Positions 46,425-55,412 are shown, numbered from the stretch's first letter. The stretch: DNA of 59,654 bases from Pelagibacteraceae bacterium (GCA_008638015.1 VTPD01000003.1:1-59654); one strand, 5' to 3'. Notes: generated by a model not told the origin, from the letters alone. Translations and numbers: made by a program.

Positions 46425-47652
46425 GTTAAAAAAGAAAATTCAGTTAATTGACCAGCACGATAAAAATTATTTATACGGAGGAAAATTTGGCGGAAACTTT
46501 ATTCCTGAAACATTAAAAAAACCGGTTGAAGATTTAACTATTCTTTTTGAAAAACTAAGACATGATAAAAAATTTCTTCAACAAAGAGATTATTATTTTA
46601 AACATTATGTGGGAGCCCCCACTCCATTTATTCCTCTTCATAACTTAACAAAGCATTTAGGTGGTGCACAAATTTGGGCAAAAGTTGTTTCGGAAGCAAA
46701 TGGCGGTGCGCATAAAATTTACAATGCAACTGTTCATGCATTAATTTGTAAGCGAGCTGGAAAAAAATACATTATTGGAGATACGGGCGCTGGCTATGCT
46801 GGAAAAATGCTTAGTATGGCTGCTAAAAAATTTGGTCTTAAATGTAAAATTTTTATGGGTGCCAAAGATATTAAAAGACAAAAACCAAACTGTGATGCCA
46901 TGAGAAAAAATGGTGCTGAAATAGTGCCGGTATATTCAGGTAGTCAGACTTTGGTTGATGCTGTGAGTGAATGTATGCGTTATTGGGTTTCTAACTGCGA
47001 TACTACTCATATGTGCGTTGGCTCAACTGTTGGGCCAAATATATTTATTAAAATTTGCGCATGGAGCACAGCTCAAATTTCTCGAGAACTCATTGTTCAA
47101 ATGAAACAAACATTTGGAAACGTTCCAAAAAAACTAAAGCTCATTAATTGCGTTGGTGGAGGATCTAGCGCAATGGGTTTTTGGAATGAATTTATGGACT
47201 ATGACAAAAAACAAGTTGAATTTATTGGTGTTGAAGCTGGAGGACCAACAAAAAGTAAATTACACGCTGCACCTTTAACCAATGGTTCTAAAATTGGAAT
47301 TTTACATGGAGCAGCACAATATGTAATTCAAGACAAGGATGGGCAAATTGGTGAGACAGCTTCTATTAGTGCTGGACTTGATTATCCTGGTATTTCCCCT
47401 CTTCATTGTTTCTTAAAAGATACAAAAAGAGCGAGATATACTTCGGCAACTGATGAAGAGGCGCTAAACGCTTACAAGCTTGTATCAAAATTAGAAAAAC
47501 TCTCTCCATCATTAGAACCATCCCATGCATTTGCTGAAGCTATTAAATTAGCACCTAAGCTTAGCAAAGAAACTATCATTGTGGTGAATAGTTGCGGTGA
47601 TGCAAAAAAAGATAGGGATATTATTAAAAAAAGGCTGGGTTACTTTAAATGA
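46417..47652 (+). CDS. trpB: Tryptophan synthase beta chain, divergent active site
   Basis: PLP enzyme that joins indole and serine. The 411-residue protein keeps the fold II layout and the PLP lysine (Lys100 in GGAHKIYN), SGSQTL, GQIGETASISAGLDYPG and LEPSHAFAEA. Several otherwise near-invariant motifs differ. The catalytic Glu of ETGAGQHG (Glu109 of Salmonella) is Asp122 in GDTGAGYAG. The phosphate loop GGGSNA is GGGSSA. The C-terminal SGRGDKD is SCGDAKKD. The segment before the lysine lacks the usual REDLNHTG. Gene order (trpF-trpB-trpA, eight- and four-base overlaps) supports identity as trpB. Confidence 0.88.
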   Translation: MLKLKKKIQLIDQHDKNYLYGGKFGGNFIPETLKKPVEDLTILFEKLRHDKKFLQQRDYYFKHYVGAPTPFIPLHNLTKHLGGAQIWAKVVSEANGGAHKIYNATVHALICKRAGKKYIIGDTGAGYAGKMLSMAAKKFGLKCKIFMGAKDIKRQKPNCDAMRKNGAEIVPVYSGSQTLVDAVSECMRYWVSNCDTTHMCVGSTVGPNIFIKICAWSTAQISRELIVQMKQTFGNVPKKLKLINCVGGGSSAMGFWNEFMDYDKKQVEFIGVEAGGPTKSKLHAAPLTNGSKIGILHGAAQYVIQDKDGQIGETASISAGLDYPGISPLHCFLKDTKRARYTSATDEEALNAYKLVSKLEKLSPSLEPSHAFAEAIKLAPKLSKETIIVVNSCGDAKKDRDIIKKRLGYFK

Positions 47653-48446
47653 TTTCCACTATTCAAAAAGCATTCAGCAGTTGTAAAAAAGAAAAGCGTC
47701 CAGCTTTACTAACTTATACAGTCGCGGGTGATCCTAATATTAAAACATCTTTACAAATTTTAAATAACATCTCTAAGCATGCAGATATTTGTGAAGTAGG
47801 ACTTCCGCACAATACGCCGGTAGCAGACGGTGGGCAAATTCAAAATAGCTCTTACCGAGCTATTCAACGAGGCATAACAACAAAGCAGGTATTTCAATTA
47901 ATCAAACAATTTAAAAAAAATAATACTACACCTATTATTCTGATGGGGTATTTTAATACTGTTTTTCAATATGGAGAAAATAATTTCCTAAAGGACTGCA
48001 AAGCTTCAGGAGTGGATGGAATTATTATTGTAGATTTGCCTTGGCCAGAAAATAAAAAATTTTCTTTAATGTGCAAAAAAAATTCTATTAATTTTATTCA
48101 ACTAATATCACCAACCACATCAGATAAAAGAATGAAACAGATTATAAAAGATTCCCATGATATGCTTTATTATATCAGTATGCTTTCTACGACTGGAGGA
48201 AAATTAAAAGTATCACCCAAACAAATTTTACAAAATTACTCTAAGATAAAAAAAATCAATCCTGCGAAAAATGTTGTAATTGGTTTTGGTATTACTGAAA
48301 AAACTATCAGCTCACTAAAAAAAGCAGACGGATTAGTGGTAGGCAGTGCATTATGCAAAGCTATTACTATGTCTTTGCTTAAGAAGACAAACCCTGTTCT
48401 TCAGTTAAATAAAATGGTAAAAGCATTAAAGGCAAAAATTATATGA
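47649..48446 (+). CDS. trpA: Tryptophan synthase alpha chain, divergent
   Basis: Cleaves indole-3-glycerol phosphate and channels indole to TrpB. The 265-residue TIM barrel keeps the catalytic pair at the same numbers as in E. coli, Glu49 (CEVGLP) and Asp60 (VADGG), as well as MGYFNTV, VDLPWPE, IGFGI and the phosphate-binding VVGSAL. The usual PFSDP is PHNTP, and the loop normally reading S-x-x-G-V-T-G is MLSTTGG. Overlaps trpB by four bases and accD by four. Confidence 0.9.
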   Translation: MISTIQKAFSSCKKEKRPALLTYTVAGDPNIKTSLQILNNISKHADICEVGLPHNTPVADGGQIQNSSYRAIQRGITTKQVFQLIKQFKKNNTTPIILMGYFNTVFQYGENNFLKDCKASGVDGIIIVDLPWPENKKFSLMCKKNSINFIQLISPTTSDKRMKQIIKDSHDMLYYISMLSTTGGKLKVSPKQILQNYSKIKKINPAKNVVIGFGITEKTISSLKKADGLVVGSALCKAITMSLLKKTNPVLQLNKMVKALKAKII

Positions 48447-49396
48447 ATTGGATTACAAATATTACCAAAAAATTAAAGCCAAAATTAAGTAATTTATTTA
48501 ATAAAAAAACTTCAACTCCAAGTGACCTTTGGACAAATTGTGCATCCTGTTCTGAAATTATTTATAAAGAAAATATAGAAAAAAATTTATATTGTTGCAC
48601 TAAGTGTGACGAGCCTCAGCAAATCCTACCAAGACAAAGATTTCAGATTTTATTTGATGATGGAATATATACAGAATTAGACACTCCCAAACTAAATTCA
48701 GATCCATTACGATGGAAAGACATAACTAGCTTTAAGGATAAGGTAGAGGCTGCGAGGAAAAAATTTAATCAACGCCATGCAGCAATAGTTGCTACTGGAA
48801 ATATTAATAGCGTTCCAGTTGTAGCATATTGTATGAACCAAAAATTTTTAGGTGGATCTGTTGGAGTGGAAGAAGGCGAGGCATTTGTTTTTGCTTGCAA
48901 ATATGCAGCAGAACATAATCTTCCTTTTTTAGCTTTTCCTCAAACAGGTGGACAACGAATGCAACATTCAGCATTTGCATTAATGCAAATGCCAAAATCT
49001 ATTATTGGCCTGCAAATGTTAGAAGAAAAAGGTTTGCCAGCGATTATTATGGCAACCAGTCCTGTGGCTGGTGGAGTGACAGCTAGTTGGTTTTATGGAC
49101 CATCTGTTTTTGTATTTGCAGAATCTGAACAAACAAAAATTATGTTCGCTGGACCTGGCGTTATTAAAAGAACGATAGGTGAAGATTTGCCAGAAGGTTT
49201 TCAAACAGCAAACTATTTATTAAAAAAAGGTTTTGTAGATAGAATTATTCATAGAAAACATCATCGAGAAGAGCTGAGCAGTTTACTTTCTATTTTGTTA
49301 AAACTTGATAAACCTTCTCAAGAAATAAAAGATGAATCAACCCTCGAAACTACAATGGATACTGAACGATCTTTACAGACGAAGATCTCCGGATAA
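48443..49396 (+). CDS. accD: Acetyl-CoA carboxylase carboxyltransferase beta subunit, divergent
   Basis: Transfers carboxyl groups to acetyl-CoA as half of the carboxyltransferase. The 317-residue protein has the N-terminal zinc ribbon (Cys33, Cys36, Cys52, Cys55) and the crotonase-like core. Known motifs are altered: GGARMQE is GGQRMQH, GGSMG(S/A)VVGE is GGSVGVEEGE, and GGVSASFA is GGVTASWF. FAGPxVI and LPEGFQ are kept. Position between trpA and folC is the standard alphaproteobacterial one. The last 65 bases overlap folC. Confidence 0.9.
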   Translation: MNWITNITKKLKPKLSNLFNKKTSTPSDLWTNCASCSEIIYKENIEKNLYCCTKCDEPQQILPRQRFQILFDDGIYTELDTPKLNSDPLRWKDITSFKDKVEAARKKFNQRHAAIVATGNINSVPVVAYCMNQKFLGGSVGVEEGEAFVFACKYAAEHNLPFLAFPQTGGQRMQHSAFALMQMPKSIIGLQMLEEKGLPAIIMATSPVAGGVTASWFYGPSVFVFAESEQTKIMFAGPGVIKRTIGEDLPEGFQTANYLLKKGFVDRIIHRKHHREELSSLLSILLKLDKPSQEIKDESTLETTMDTERSLQTKISG

Positions 49397-50633
49397 TATT
49401 AAGCTTACTCTTGATCGAGTTAAACAATTACTACTCAAATTAGGTTCCCCTGAAAAAAATTTAGAAAATAATTCTGTTATATTTTTAGGTAGCAATGCAA
49501 AATACTCTACGCTGAAATGGACGCAGGCCATTTTAGAAGGACAAGGCCTGACTACAAATGCTTTTATCAGTCCGCATGTAAGCCATGTGACAGAACGAAT
49601 TGAATTTCAAGGCAAACCAATAACTGAAGATGAATTTATTCATTATCTCACCATCGTTGAAAAGCATGCCGATGAAGACGTTACTTTTTTTGAAATACTT
49701 TGTGCTATGGCTTTTTTAGGTTTTAATGAAAAGAAAGCAGATATTAATTTAATCGAAGTTGGTCTTGGCTATATTTTTGATGCAACAAGAACAATTGAAA
49801 ACCCCCTAATTACAGTAATATGCCCTATTTCATTAGAGCATAGAAACTTTCTTGGACCAGAACTCAAAGATGTAGTTCGAAATAAAGTATCTGATATTAG
49901 TAAAAAAACAAATATCATTATATCAAAACAAGATCCTACAACTCTAAAATACATAGATGAATACCTATCTAAAAATCCATCCAAAAAATTTTATTTAAGC
50001 GAAGAATTTAATATTCATATTGAAGATAATAAAATTATTTATCAAGATAATGATTGCTTGTTAGATATAGATCAACCAAAGCATTTTCCAAAGTTTCAAT
50101 TATCTAATCTAGCTTGTGCTATTCAAGCTGCTAAATTAATTTCTAACACTCCGCTTGATGCAACAAAGATATCTTCATCTATTTTTGCTGTTGAAATGCC
50201 AGCTAGATTTCAAAAAATAAATGATCCAAAATTATTAGAATATGTAAACGTAGAAACTACTTTATATGTTTGTGGTAGTCACAACCCACAAAGCGCCAAA
50301 GCCACAAGAGAAGCTCTCGAAGATTTAAATACAAAAAAACCAGTTTTTATGGTTTTTGCCATGAACAAAAGTAAAGATTTAAAAGAATACTTAAAACAAT
50401 TCTCCTCGATCACAACGGAGCTTTTAGCAGTTCAGTTAAGAGATGGCTTTTACAGTACGGATGAAATTATCCAAACTTGTGATGAACTTGGAATGAAAGC
50501 TAGACCTGCAGCAAAAAACAACGCAATCTCGCCTATTATGCAAATTAGTATAGCTTGTCCTGACTCTTTAATTTTAGTTTGTGGCTCTTTCGAACTTTGT
50601 GGAAGTTTGCTACAATTAAGTTCTAAGCAATGA
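49332..50633 (+). CDS. folC: Folylpolyglutamate/dihydrofolate synthase-like protein with degenerate P-loop
   Basis: Mur-ligase-family enzyme that adds glutamate to folates (and to dihydropteroate). The 433-residue protein aligns in layout with FolC: KLTLDRVKQLLLKLGSPEKN, the ATP loop at 53-60, FISPHVSHVTERIEFQG, TFFEILCAMAFLGF, EVGLG, the LEHRNFLGP and NKVSDI segments and GSHNPQSA. The ATP loop GTNGKGST is GSNAKYST here, with two glycines lost; EVGLGGRLDATN is EVGLGYIFDATR, and DGAHNP is CGSHNP. Starting at the first ATG gives a family-normal N-terminus, so the 65-base overlap with accD is real. Confidence 0.85.
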   Translation: MNQPSKLQWILNDLYRRRSPDNIKLTLDRVKQLLLKLGSPEKNLENNSVIFLGSNAKYSTLKWTQAILEGQGLTTNAFISPHVSHVTERIEFQGKPITEDEFIHYLTIVEKHADEDVTFFEILCAMAFLGFNEKKADINLIEVGLGYIFDATRTIENPLITVICPISLEHRNFLGPELKDVVRNKVSDISKKTNIIISKQDPTTLKYIDEYLSKNPSKKFYLSEEFNIHIEDNKIIYQDNDCLLDIDQPKHFPKFQLSNLACAIQAAKLISNTPLDATKISSSIFAVEMPARFQKINDPKLLEYVNVETTLYVCGSHNPQSAKATREALEDLNTKKPVFMVFAMNKSKDLKEYLKQFSSITTELLAVQLRDGFYSTDEIIQTCDELGMKARPAAKNNAISPIMQISIACPDSLILVCGSFELCGSLLQLSSKQ

Positions 50634-51181
50634 AAAAATTATTAATCTTACTTTTATTCTTTATCACTCCTTTTAATCTTTCAGCTAATGAAAAAGGTTG
50701 GAACTTATTACAAGAAGGTGGAAAGATAGTTTGGATTCGACATAGTATTACCAGTCCTTCTTGTTGTGGAGATCCTGATAATTTAAAAATTAATGACCGA
50801 TCCACACAAAGAAATTTAGGTAAAGAAGGTATCGAACAAAGTAAAAGAATTGGTCAGCTCTTTAAAAAAAATAATATTCAAATTGACCAAGTTCTAACTA
50901 GTCAATTCGAAAGATGTAGAGATACGGCTAAATATGCCTTTGGTGACTACAAAGATTTTCCACCACTCAATTCTTTTTTTAGACAAGGCATTGGTGCTGA
51001 TGCAACTAGGCAATTAAAAGACATTAAGTCTTTCATCAAAGATTGGAAAAGTACAAAGAATTTAATTCTAGTGACCCACCAAGTAGTTATTTCGGGATCA
51101 GTGAATGAAACTGTCTCTTCCGGCGAAATGGTGATTACAGATAAAAATTTAAAAGTGTTAGCTAGAATACCTACTTTGTAA
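50630..51181 (+). CDS. Secreted histidine phosphatase family protein
   Basis: The 183-residue protein has a signal peptide (MKKLLILLLFFITPFNLSA, cleavage near residue 19) and the histidine phosphatase fold. Arg37-His38 form the catalytic RH motif, here RHS rather than RHG, in VWIRHSITS; the second His is in LVTHQVV, and Arg residues occur in STQRNL and FERCRDTA. The DPDNLKINDRSTQRNL stretch is typical of a periplasmic subgroup with unknown substrate. It overlaps folC by four bases and meets trxA tail-to-tail with no spacer. Confidence 0.88.
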   Translation: MKKLLILLLFFITPFNLSANEKGWNLLQEGGKIVWIRHSITSPSCCGDPDNLKINDRSTQRNLGKEGIEQSKRIGQLFKKNNIQIDQVLTSQFERCRDTAKYAFGDYKDFPPLNSFFRQGIGADATRQLKDIKSFIKDWKSTKNLILVTHQVVISGSVNETVSSGEMVITDKNLKVLARIPTL

Positions 51182-51505
51182 TTATCTAACTTTACTATCC
51201 AGCCACTCTTTAATGTTCGATTTATTAGCTGCACCTACTTTGGTGTCTAATAGCTGACCGTTTTTAAAAAGTAACATGGTAGGAATACCTCTCACTCCAT
51301 ACTTGGTTGGAGTATTTGGCGCATCGTCAATATTATGTTTGGCAATAACCAGTTTGTCCGACATTTCATCAGATAGCTCTTCTAGAACGGGTCCCACCAT
51401 TTTACATGGTCCGCACCATTCAGCCCAAAAATCAACTAATACAGGCTTATCAGATTGTAATACTTCTGTTTCAAAATTATCGTCATTTACTTGCTTGGTT
51501 GCCAT
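51182..51505 (-). CDS. trxA: Thioredoxin
   Basis: General disulfide reductant, 107 residues, with the canonical WCGPCK active site in FWAEWCGPCKMVGPVLEEL and the cis-Pro loop GIPTMLLFKNG. It stands alone on the minus strand between folC/histidine phosphatase and sbcB. A trxA gene near folC is common in alphaproteobacteria. Confidence 0.98.
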   Translation of the reverse strand: MATKQVNDDNFETEVLQSDKPVLVDFWAEWCGPCKMVGPVLEELSDEMSDKLVIAKHNIDDAPNTPTKYGVRGIPTMLLFKNGQLLDTKVGAANKSNIKEWLDSKVR

Positions 51506-51560
51506 AAAAGAATCTCCTAAAGTTAAAAGAGTAAGTTAAGCATCTACTATAAATTGTCAA

Positions 51561-52982
51561 CTAGGCGTCTTGATATTTTTTTTCAATCTCTTCTAGAAAA
51601 AGATTCAGGTCATTCATCATTGCAAGTCTTTCTTGGTCATTTTCTTCTTCATATTTCACTCGTAAAGTATCAAGCTCAGAATAAGCTTTTGGTATAGTGT
51701 TCCATTTTTCTTGGTTTGTACTTAATATTTGCTTTGCAATAGCGCGGTGAATTTCATTGTACATATCCTTTGGTAAAATGGATGGATTTTCCTCATAAAT
51801 TAATCGTTTAGCAAAATAATTAAACCGAGAGTCCTTAAATTTGTCAGCAACAAGTAATCGGTCTTTCCAATCTGCTTTATGGAATTCTTGCATGGTATTT
51901 CTATCTCCATCACTGGCAAAGCCACCTGAATAAATGGATTCTTCTGCTTGCACATCAAGCTGCGAATCTAAATCTTCTTTTTCTTGCGCTTCATCTTCTA
52001 AAATTCTAGAAACTTTCTTTTTAAATTCTTCATTACTTCGTAAAGATTCAGCTCGCTCCATTAATTTTTTCATACCAAGTTGCTTATAACCATCAAAATT
52101 TTCTCCAAATTTTGGATTCATAATAACAGGATGTTTATTATTTTTTACTGATCTAATAATTTTTGGACTTTTTTTCATGGCGGCTTTCAAATCCTCCATG
52201 CTCATTTCGAAATAAGTTTGTGGATCTTCTTTTAAATCAAAACACTGAGGCCAGTTATATTTTGGGTGAAAACATAAAAAAGTAACGACATAGGGTCTGG
52301 CTTTTCCGTAAAAATATTCATTAAAACAAAATAGTTTTTCATTTTCTACAATTGTATTGACCTCTGCCTTACTTGTAGTCATTAAGCTTGCTTTCCAAAC
52401 AGCCGGAGCCTTATCTGCTATAATTTTTGCAATTCCAATAGTTGCTAATACATCACCGATTGCGTCATGAGCATTACCATGCTCAATCCCATTCATAGGT
52501 GCAAGCTCGTCTAATTTAAAAACAGCATTTCCTTTGTCCGATGTAGGAGTTTTAATACACTCAGGATAATATAGATGTGCGGTTCTAATTAATCCCAAAA
52601 TATCTCCACGCTTATTTCCATTAAACTGAGTCAGATAAGGATCGTTTAAGGTTTTAAACAAAGTTTTTCGCAAAAATTCTTCATCAAAACCAATAGAATT
52701 ATATCCAATAAAAATAGCTGGCGTCCATTTTTTAAAAACTTGTAGCATTTGATCAACCAAACCGTAATGAGAAAGATTAGTTTTTCTGAGCATGTCTGGT
52801 GTAGTTTTGTTCACTAATAATGCTCCTGGTTCAGGTACTAAACCAGGTTTTAAACCACACTTGGCTTCAAATCTGTCTAGTTCTTGAAAATTATCGTTAA
52901 CTAAAACAGCCCCTACCTGAATAATTTGATCCCAAGTTCCAGATCTACCAGTCGTCTCAAAATCATAAAATGCGTAATTCAT
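51561..52982 (-). CDS. sbcB: Exodeoxyribonuclease I
   Basis: Single-strand-specific 3'-5' DNA exonuclease of the DEDDh family for recombination and mismatch repair. The 473 residues match E. coli SbcB length. The catalytic motifs are visible: YDFETTGRSGTWDQIIQ (DxE), FIGYNSIGFDEEFLR, and HGNAHDAIGDVLAT with His-x4-Asp. C-terminal SH3-like and helical domains follow. Its start overlaps the rmuC stop by one base. Confidence 0.94.
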   Translation of the reverse strand: MNYAFYDFETTGRSGTWDQIIQVGAVLVNDNFQELDRFEAKCGLKPGLVPEPGALLVNKTTPDMLRKTNLSHYGLVDQMLQVFKKWTPAIFIGYNSIGFDEEFLRKTLFKTLNDPYLTQFNGNKRGDILGLIRTAHLYYPECIKTPTSDKGNAVFKLDELAPMNGIEHGNAHDAIGDVLATIGIAKIIADKAPAVWKASLMTTSKAEVNTIVENEKLFCFNEYFYGKARPYVVTFLCFHPKYNWPQCFDLKEDPQTYFEMSMEDLKAAMKKSPKIIRSVKNNKHPVIMNPKFGENFDGYKQLGMKKLMERAESLRSNEEFKKKVSRILEDEAQEKEDLDSQLDVQAEESIYSGGFASDGDRNTMQEFHKADWKDRLLVADKFKDSRFNYFAKRLIYEENPSILPKDMYNEIHRAIAKQILSTNQEKWNTIPKAYSELDTLRVKYEEENDQERLAMMNDLNLFLEEIEKKYQDA

Positions 52983-53902
52983 TATTTATCTTCCTTTTCT
53001 ATTGAGGGAATATTAGTTCCTTCTATTTCTACTATTTTTTCTGATCTTCTTTGAATTTTTTCTGCAGAAACTTTAATATTTCTAAATTGATCTGCCACTA
53101 AATTAAATTTTTTTTCAACATCTTCAGTCCTTTCCACTAACCGACCGATATCTTTTCCGATCATTCCAATTTCCTTAATGATCATTTGAGCTTTTTTATT
53201 CATCTCAGAATCTTTTAAAAATACGCGAAGAGTATTTAATAGACCCCACAAATAAGATGGGGATACAATTAATACATTTTTCTCTCTAGCTTTACCCATC
53301 AAATCAACATCGCTATCCTGAATAGATCGATATACACTTTCTGATCTAACAAACATAATTGCATGTGGTGCGGTTTCACCAGGAATAATATAATCACTTG
53401 ATATTTTTTTTACATTTTTCATTACATCTTCTTCAAAAAGTTTTTTATATTTTTTAATCTCTTCCTCGGATTCTGAGGATTTAAAAACTTTGAAGTTATC
53501 AAGAACAAATTTACTATCGATTCCTAATCTTGAGTTAGCATCACCAAAGTCAATTAAACAATCAACTCGCTTACCATTGCTTAAGGTTTCTTGAAACTTT
53601 AAATAATTAGAAGGTAATCGATCACGCAATAATTTTTCTAACTCTACTTCCGAAAAAGCACCTCGTTCTTGCTTGTCATCAAGCATATTCTGAAAATTTT
53701 TAAAGGTAGTATCAATTGAAGTTTGCATCGATCCCATTTGTTTCGCTGCTTCTTCTAAAACGGTAAATCGACGTGACAGCTCACTTAATTGTGTACTTAA
53801 AACAGAAGCGTCATCTTCCTTATCTTTTTTTTTATTCAAGAAAGAATAAAGAATAAAAGCAAGAATAGCTCCACAAGTAATATAAATAATTATTTCCATC
53901 AT
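52982..53902 (-). CDS. rmuC: DNA recombination protein RmuC
   Basis: Membrane-anchored PD-(D/E)XK-like nuclease family protein that limits DNA inversions. The 306-residue protein is shorter than E. coli RmuC (475). A transmembrane helix (residues 3-20) is followed by a coiled-coil segment (LSTQLSELSRRFTVLEEAAK) and the core with RVDCLIDFGDANSRLGIDSK, FVRSESVYRSI and SPSYLWGLLNTLR. Paired with sbcB by a one-base overlap. The 178 bases upstream (53903-54080) hold no supportable feature. Confidence 0.93.
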   Translation of the reverse strand: MMEIIIYITCGAILAFILYSFLNKKKDKEDDASVLSTQLSELSRRFTVLEEAAKQMGSMQTSIDTTFKNFQNMLDDKQERGAFSEVELEKLLRDRLPSNYLKFQETLSNGKRVDCLIDFGDANSRLGIDSKFVLDNFKVFKSSESEEEIKKYKKLFEEDVMKNVKKISSDYIIPGETAPHAIMFVRSESVYRSIQDSDVDLMGKAREKNVLIVSPSYLWGLLNTLRVFLKDSEMNKKAQMIIKEIGMIGKDIGRLVERTEDVEKKFNLVADQFRNIKVSAEKIQRRSEKIVEIEGTNIPSIEKEDK

Positions 53903-54080
53903 TTTAAACGCAATACATGTAAGGAAAAATAATACAGAACTTTAATTATTAGCTTCCCAATACAATGTTTGCTAATTTTAATTTAAATATTTTATTATGA
54001 TTCTAGTGACAAAATTCAATAATTCGTAATAATAAAGGTTATAAATCAAGGGTTATTTGGCTTCGTTTGTCCACAAGGGT

Positions 54081-54716
54081 CTAGAGTGACTGAATTAACT
54101 CTGGCGTATTATTGGCAGGATTATTCACTTCCCTACTTACTTCATTAAAGGTTAAAGGCACGCCAGGATAAACGTTTAATAAAGTTAGAGCATCCGTTTT
54201 AAGATCTAAATACCTACCAATATCTTGTTCTTGTAAAATAACAGGCATGCGGTGGTGAATTTCTGTCACGTCGCCTTTGGCTTCTGTGGTGATGATCGAA
54301 AATTCTGTATTAGTATTTTTTTGATACAAACCTGCAAAGTATAAAGTTTGTAAATCTGTTCCCGTAAAATAATAAGGAACTTTTCTATCGTTTTCATCTT
54401 TTCTCCATTCATAATAACCATCAGCTGGAACCACGCATCTTCGAGCAGCTATCAAACCTTTAAAAGTTACTTTTTCATGTATCGTTTCTAATCTTGCATT
54501 ATTGAGTGGTTTAAAATCTTTCATTTTTTCAGACCACTTGGGAACCAGTCCCCAATGAAATTTATGTAAAGCCAATTGATCTTCTTCCTTCGTGATGACG
54601 GGAAGCACACTACCTGGGAATGCATTATAATTAATTTCATCTACTACTCCATTATTTTTTTGGATAATGTTTTTTGTTTTACTTGCTGCTTTTGTAATTA
54701 CGTATCTACCGCACAT
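54081..54716 (-). CDS. SOS response-associated peptidase (SRAP/YedK/HMCES)
   Basis: Forms a covalent thiazolidine link with abasic sites in single-stranded DNA and so shields them. The 211-residue protein has the required Met-Cys start (MCGRYVIT, Cys2 nucleophile), NARLETIHEK, RRCVVPADGYYEWRK with the catalytic Glu, and EIHHRMPVIL with the His. It is the last gene of the set selO-MOSC-GGCT-SRAP and overlaps the upstream gene by one base. Confidence 0.95.
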   Translation of the reverse strand: MCGRYVITKAASKTKNIIQKNNGVVDEINYNAFPGSVLPVITKEEDQLALHKFHWGLVPKWSEKMKDFKPLNNARLETIHEKVTFKGLIAARRCVVPADGYYEWRKDENDRKVPYYFTGTDLQTLYFAGLYQKNTNTEFSIITTEAKGDVTEIHHRMPVILQEQDIGRYLDLKTDALTLLNVYPGVPLTFNEVSREVNNPANNTPELIQSL

Positions 54717-55411
54717 TAGTTAAACTTATGATTATAATAATGGTTAAAATATTTTCCTAATAACTGATCAATCTTATAAGCATTAGGAAGCTGAAAGGGT
54801 CTTCTTGCATGCACCCTGTCATTCACCCAATGTTCTGACCAACCCGATGTTGTTTCTACACAATCTTTTGCAAAGGTTTCAATTTTATATTCCTCTTGTA
54901 TTTGCATGCAGCCATTTAAAAAAATATCGACATAGGATTGAGCAATAGGATGGCTTTCGCTTGGTTCTTGTAATCTTGCAGGATTAGCAGCATAGACCCA
55001 AAAATTAGCATTATGTGCTTTTACATTCCTTCCATAAAAATTTAAATTATTTGTATCTACTTTTACTCTGCAATAACTTTTTTCTCTTTCATCTAGTTTT
55101 TGTAACCCTTGAATAGAAAGAGGATAAAAAATTGCATTCACTTGTGAATCTTGTTTTTCAATAATAGTTAAAAAAGTTGTTTTATAATTTTTTCCATTGT
55201 GTCCCCATATTCGTTGAAAACCCTTAATCATCACTGGTTCAACACGGTACGCTGCAGGATTCGTGCTAATTCTAGAATCTCTTTCCATCAAAGAACCATA
55301 GCCAATAATGAAGTTTTTAGAGCCTAATTTAGGCTTGATATTACAGTCTTTTGCGACTGATGCGCTAGCAAACCCTATTAAGAAAATGAAAAACAAAAAT
55401 TGTTTCATCAT
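54716..55411 (-). CDS. Gamma-glutamylcyclotransferase-like protein with signal peptide
   Basis: The 231-residue protein begins with a cleavable signal sequence (MMKQFLFFIFLIGFASASVA) and then has the GGCT fold: GYGSLM at 37-42 as the substrate loop and a Glu in KLDEREKSYCR as likely catalytic acid/base. The C-terminal part adds a Cys-containing extension. Most bacterial GGCT-like proteins are cytoplasmic, so export would mean it works on extracytoplasmic gamma-glutamyl compounds; this is inference. One base separates it from the MOSC gene. Confidence 0.82.
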   Translation of the reverse strand: MMKQFLFFIFLIGFASASVAKDCNIKPKLGSKNFIIGYGSLMERDSRISTNPAAYRVEPVMIKGFQRIWGHNGKNYKTTFLTIIEKQDSQVNAIFYPLSIQGLQKLDEREKSYCRVKVDTNNLNFYGRNVKAHNANFWVYAANPARLQEPSESHPIAQSYVDIFLNGCMQIQEEYKIETFAKDCVETTSGWSEHWVNDRVHARRPFQLPNAYKIDQLLGKYFNHYYNHKFN

Positions 55412-55412
55412 A

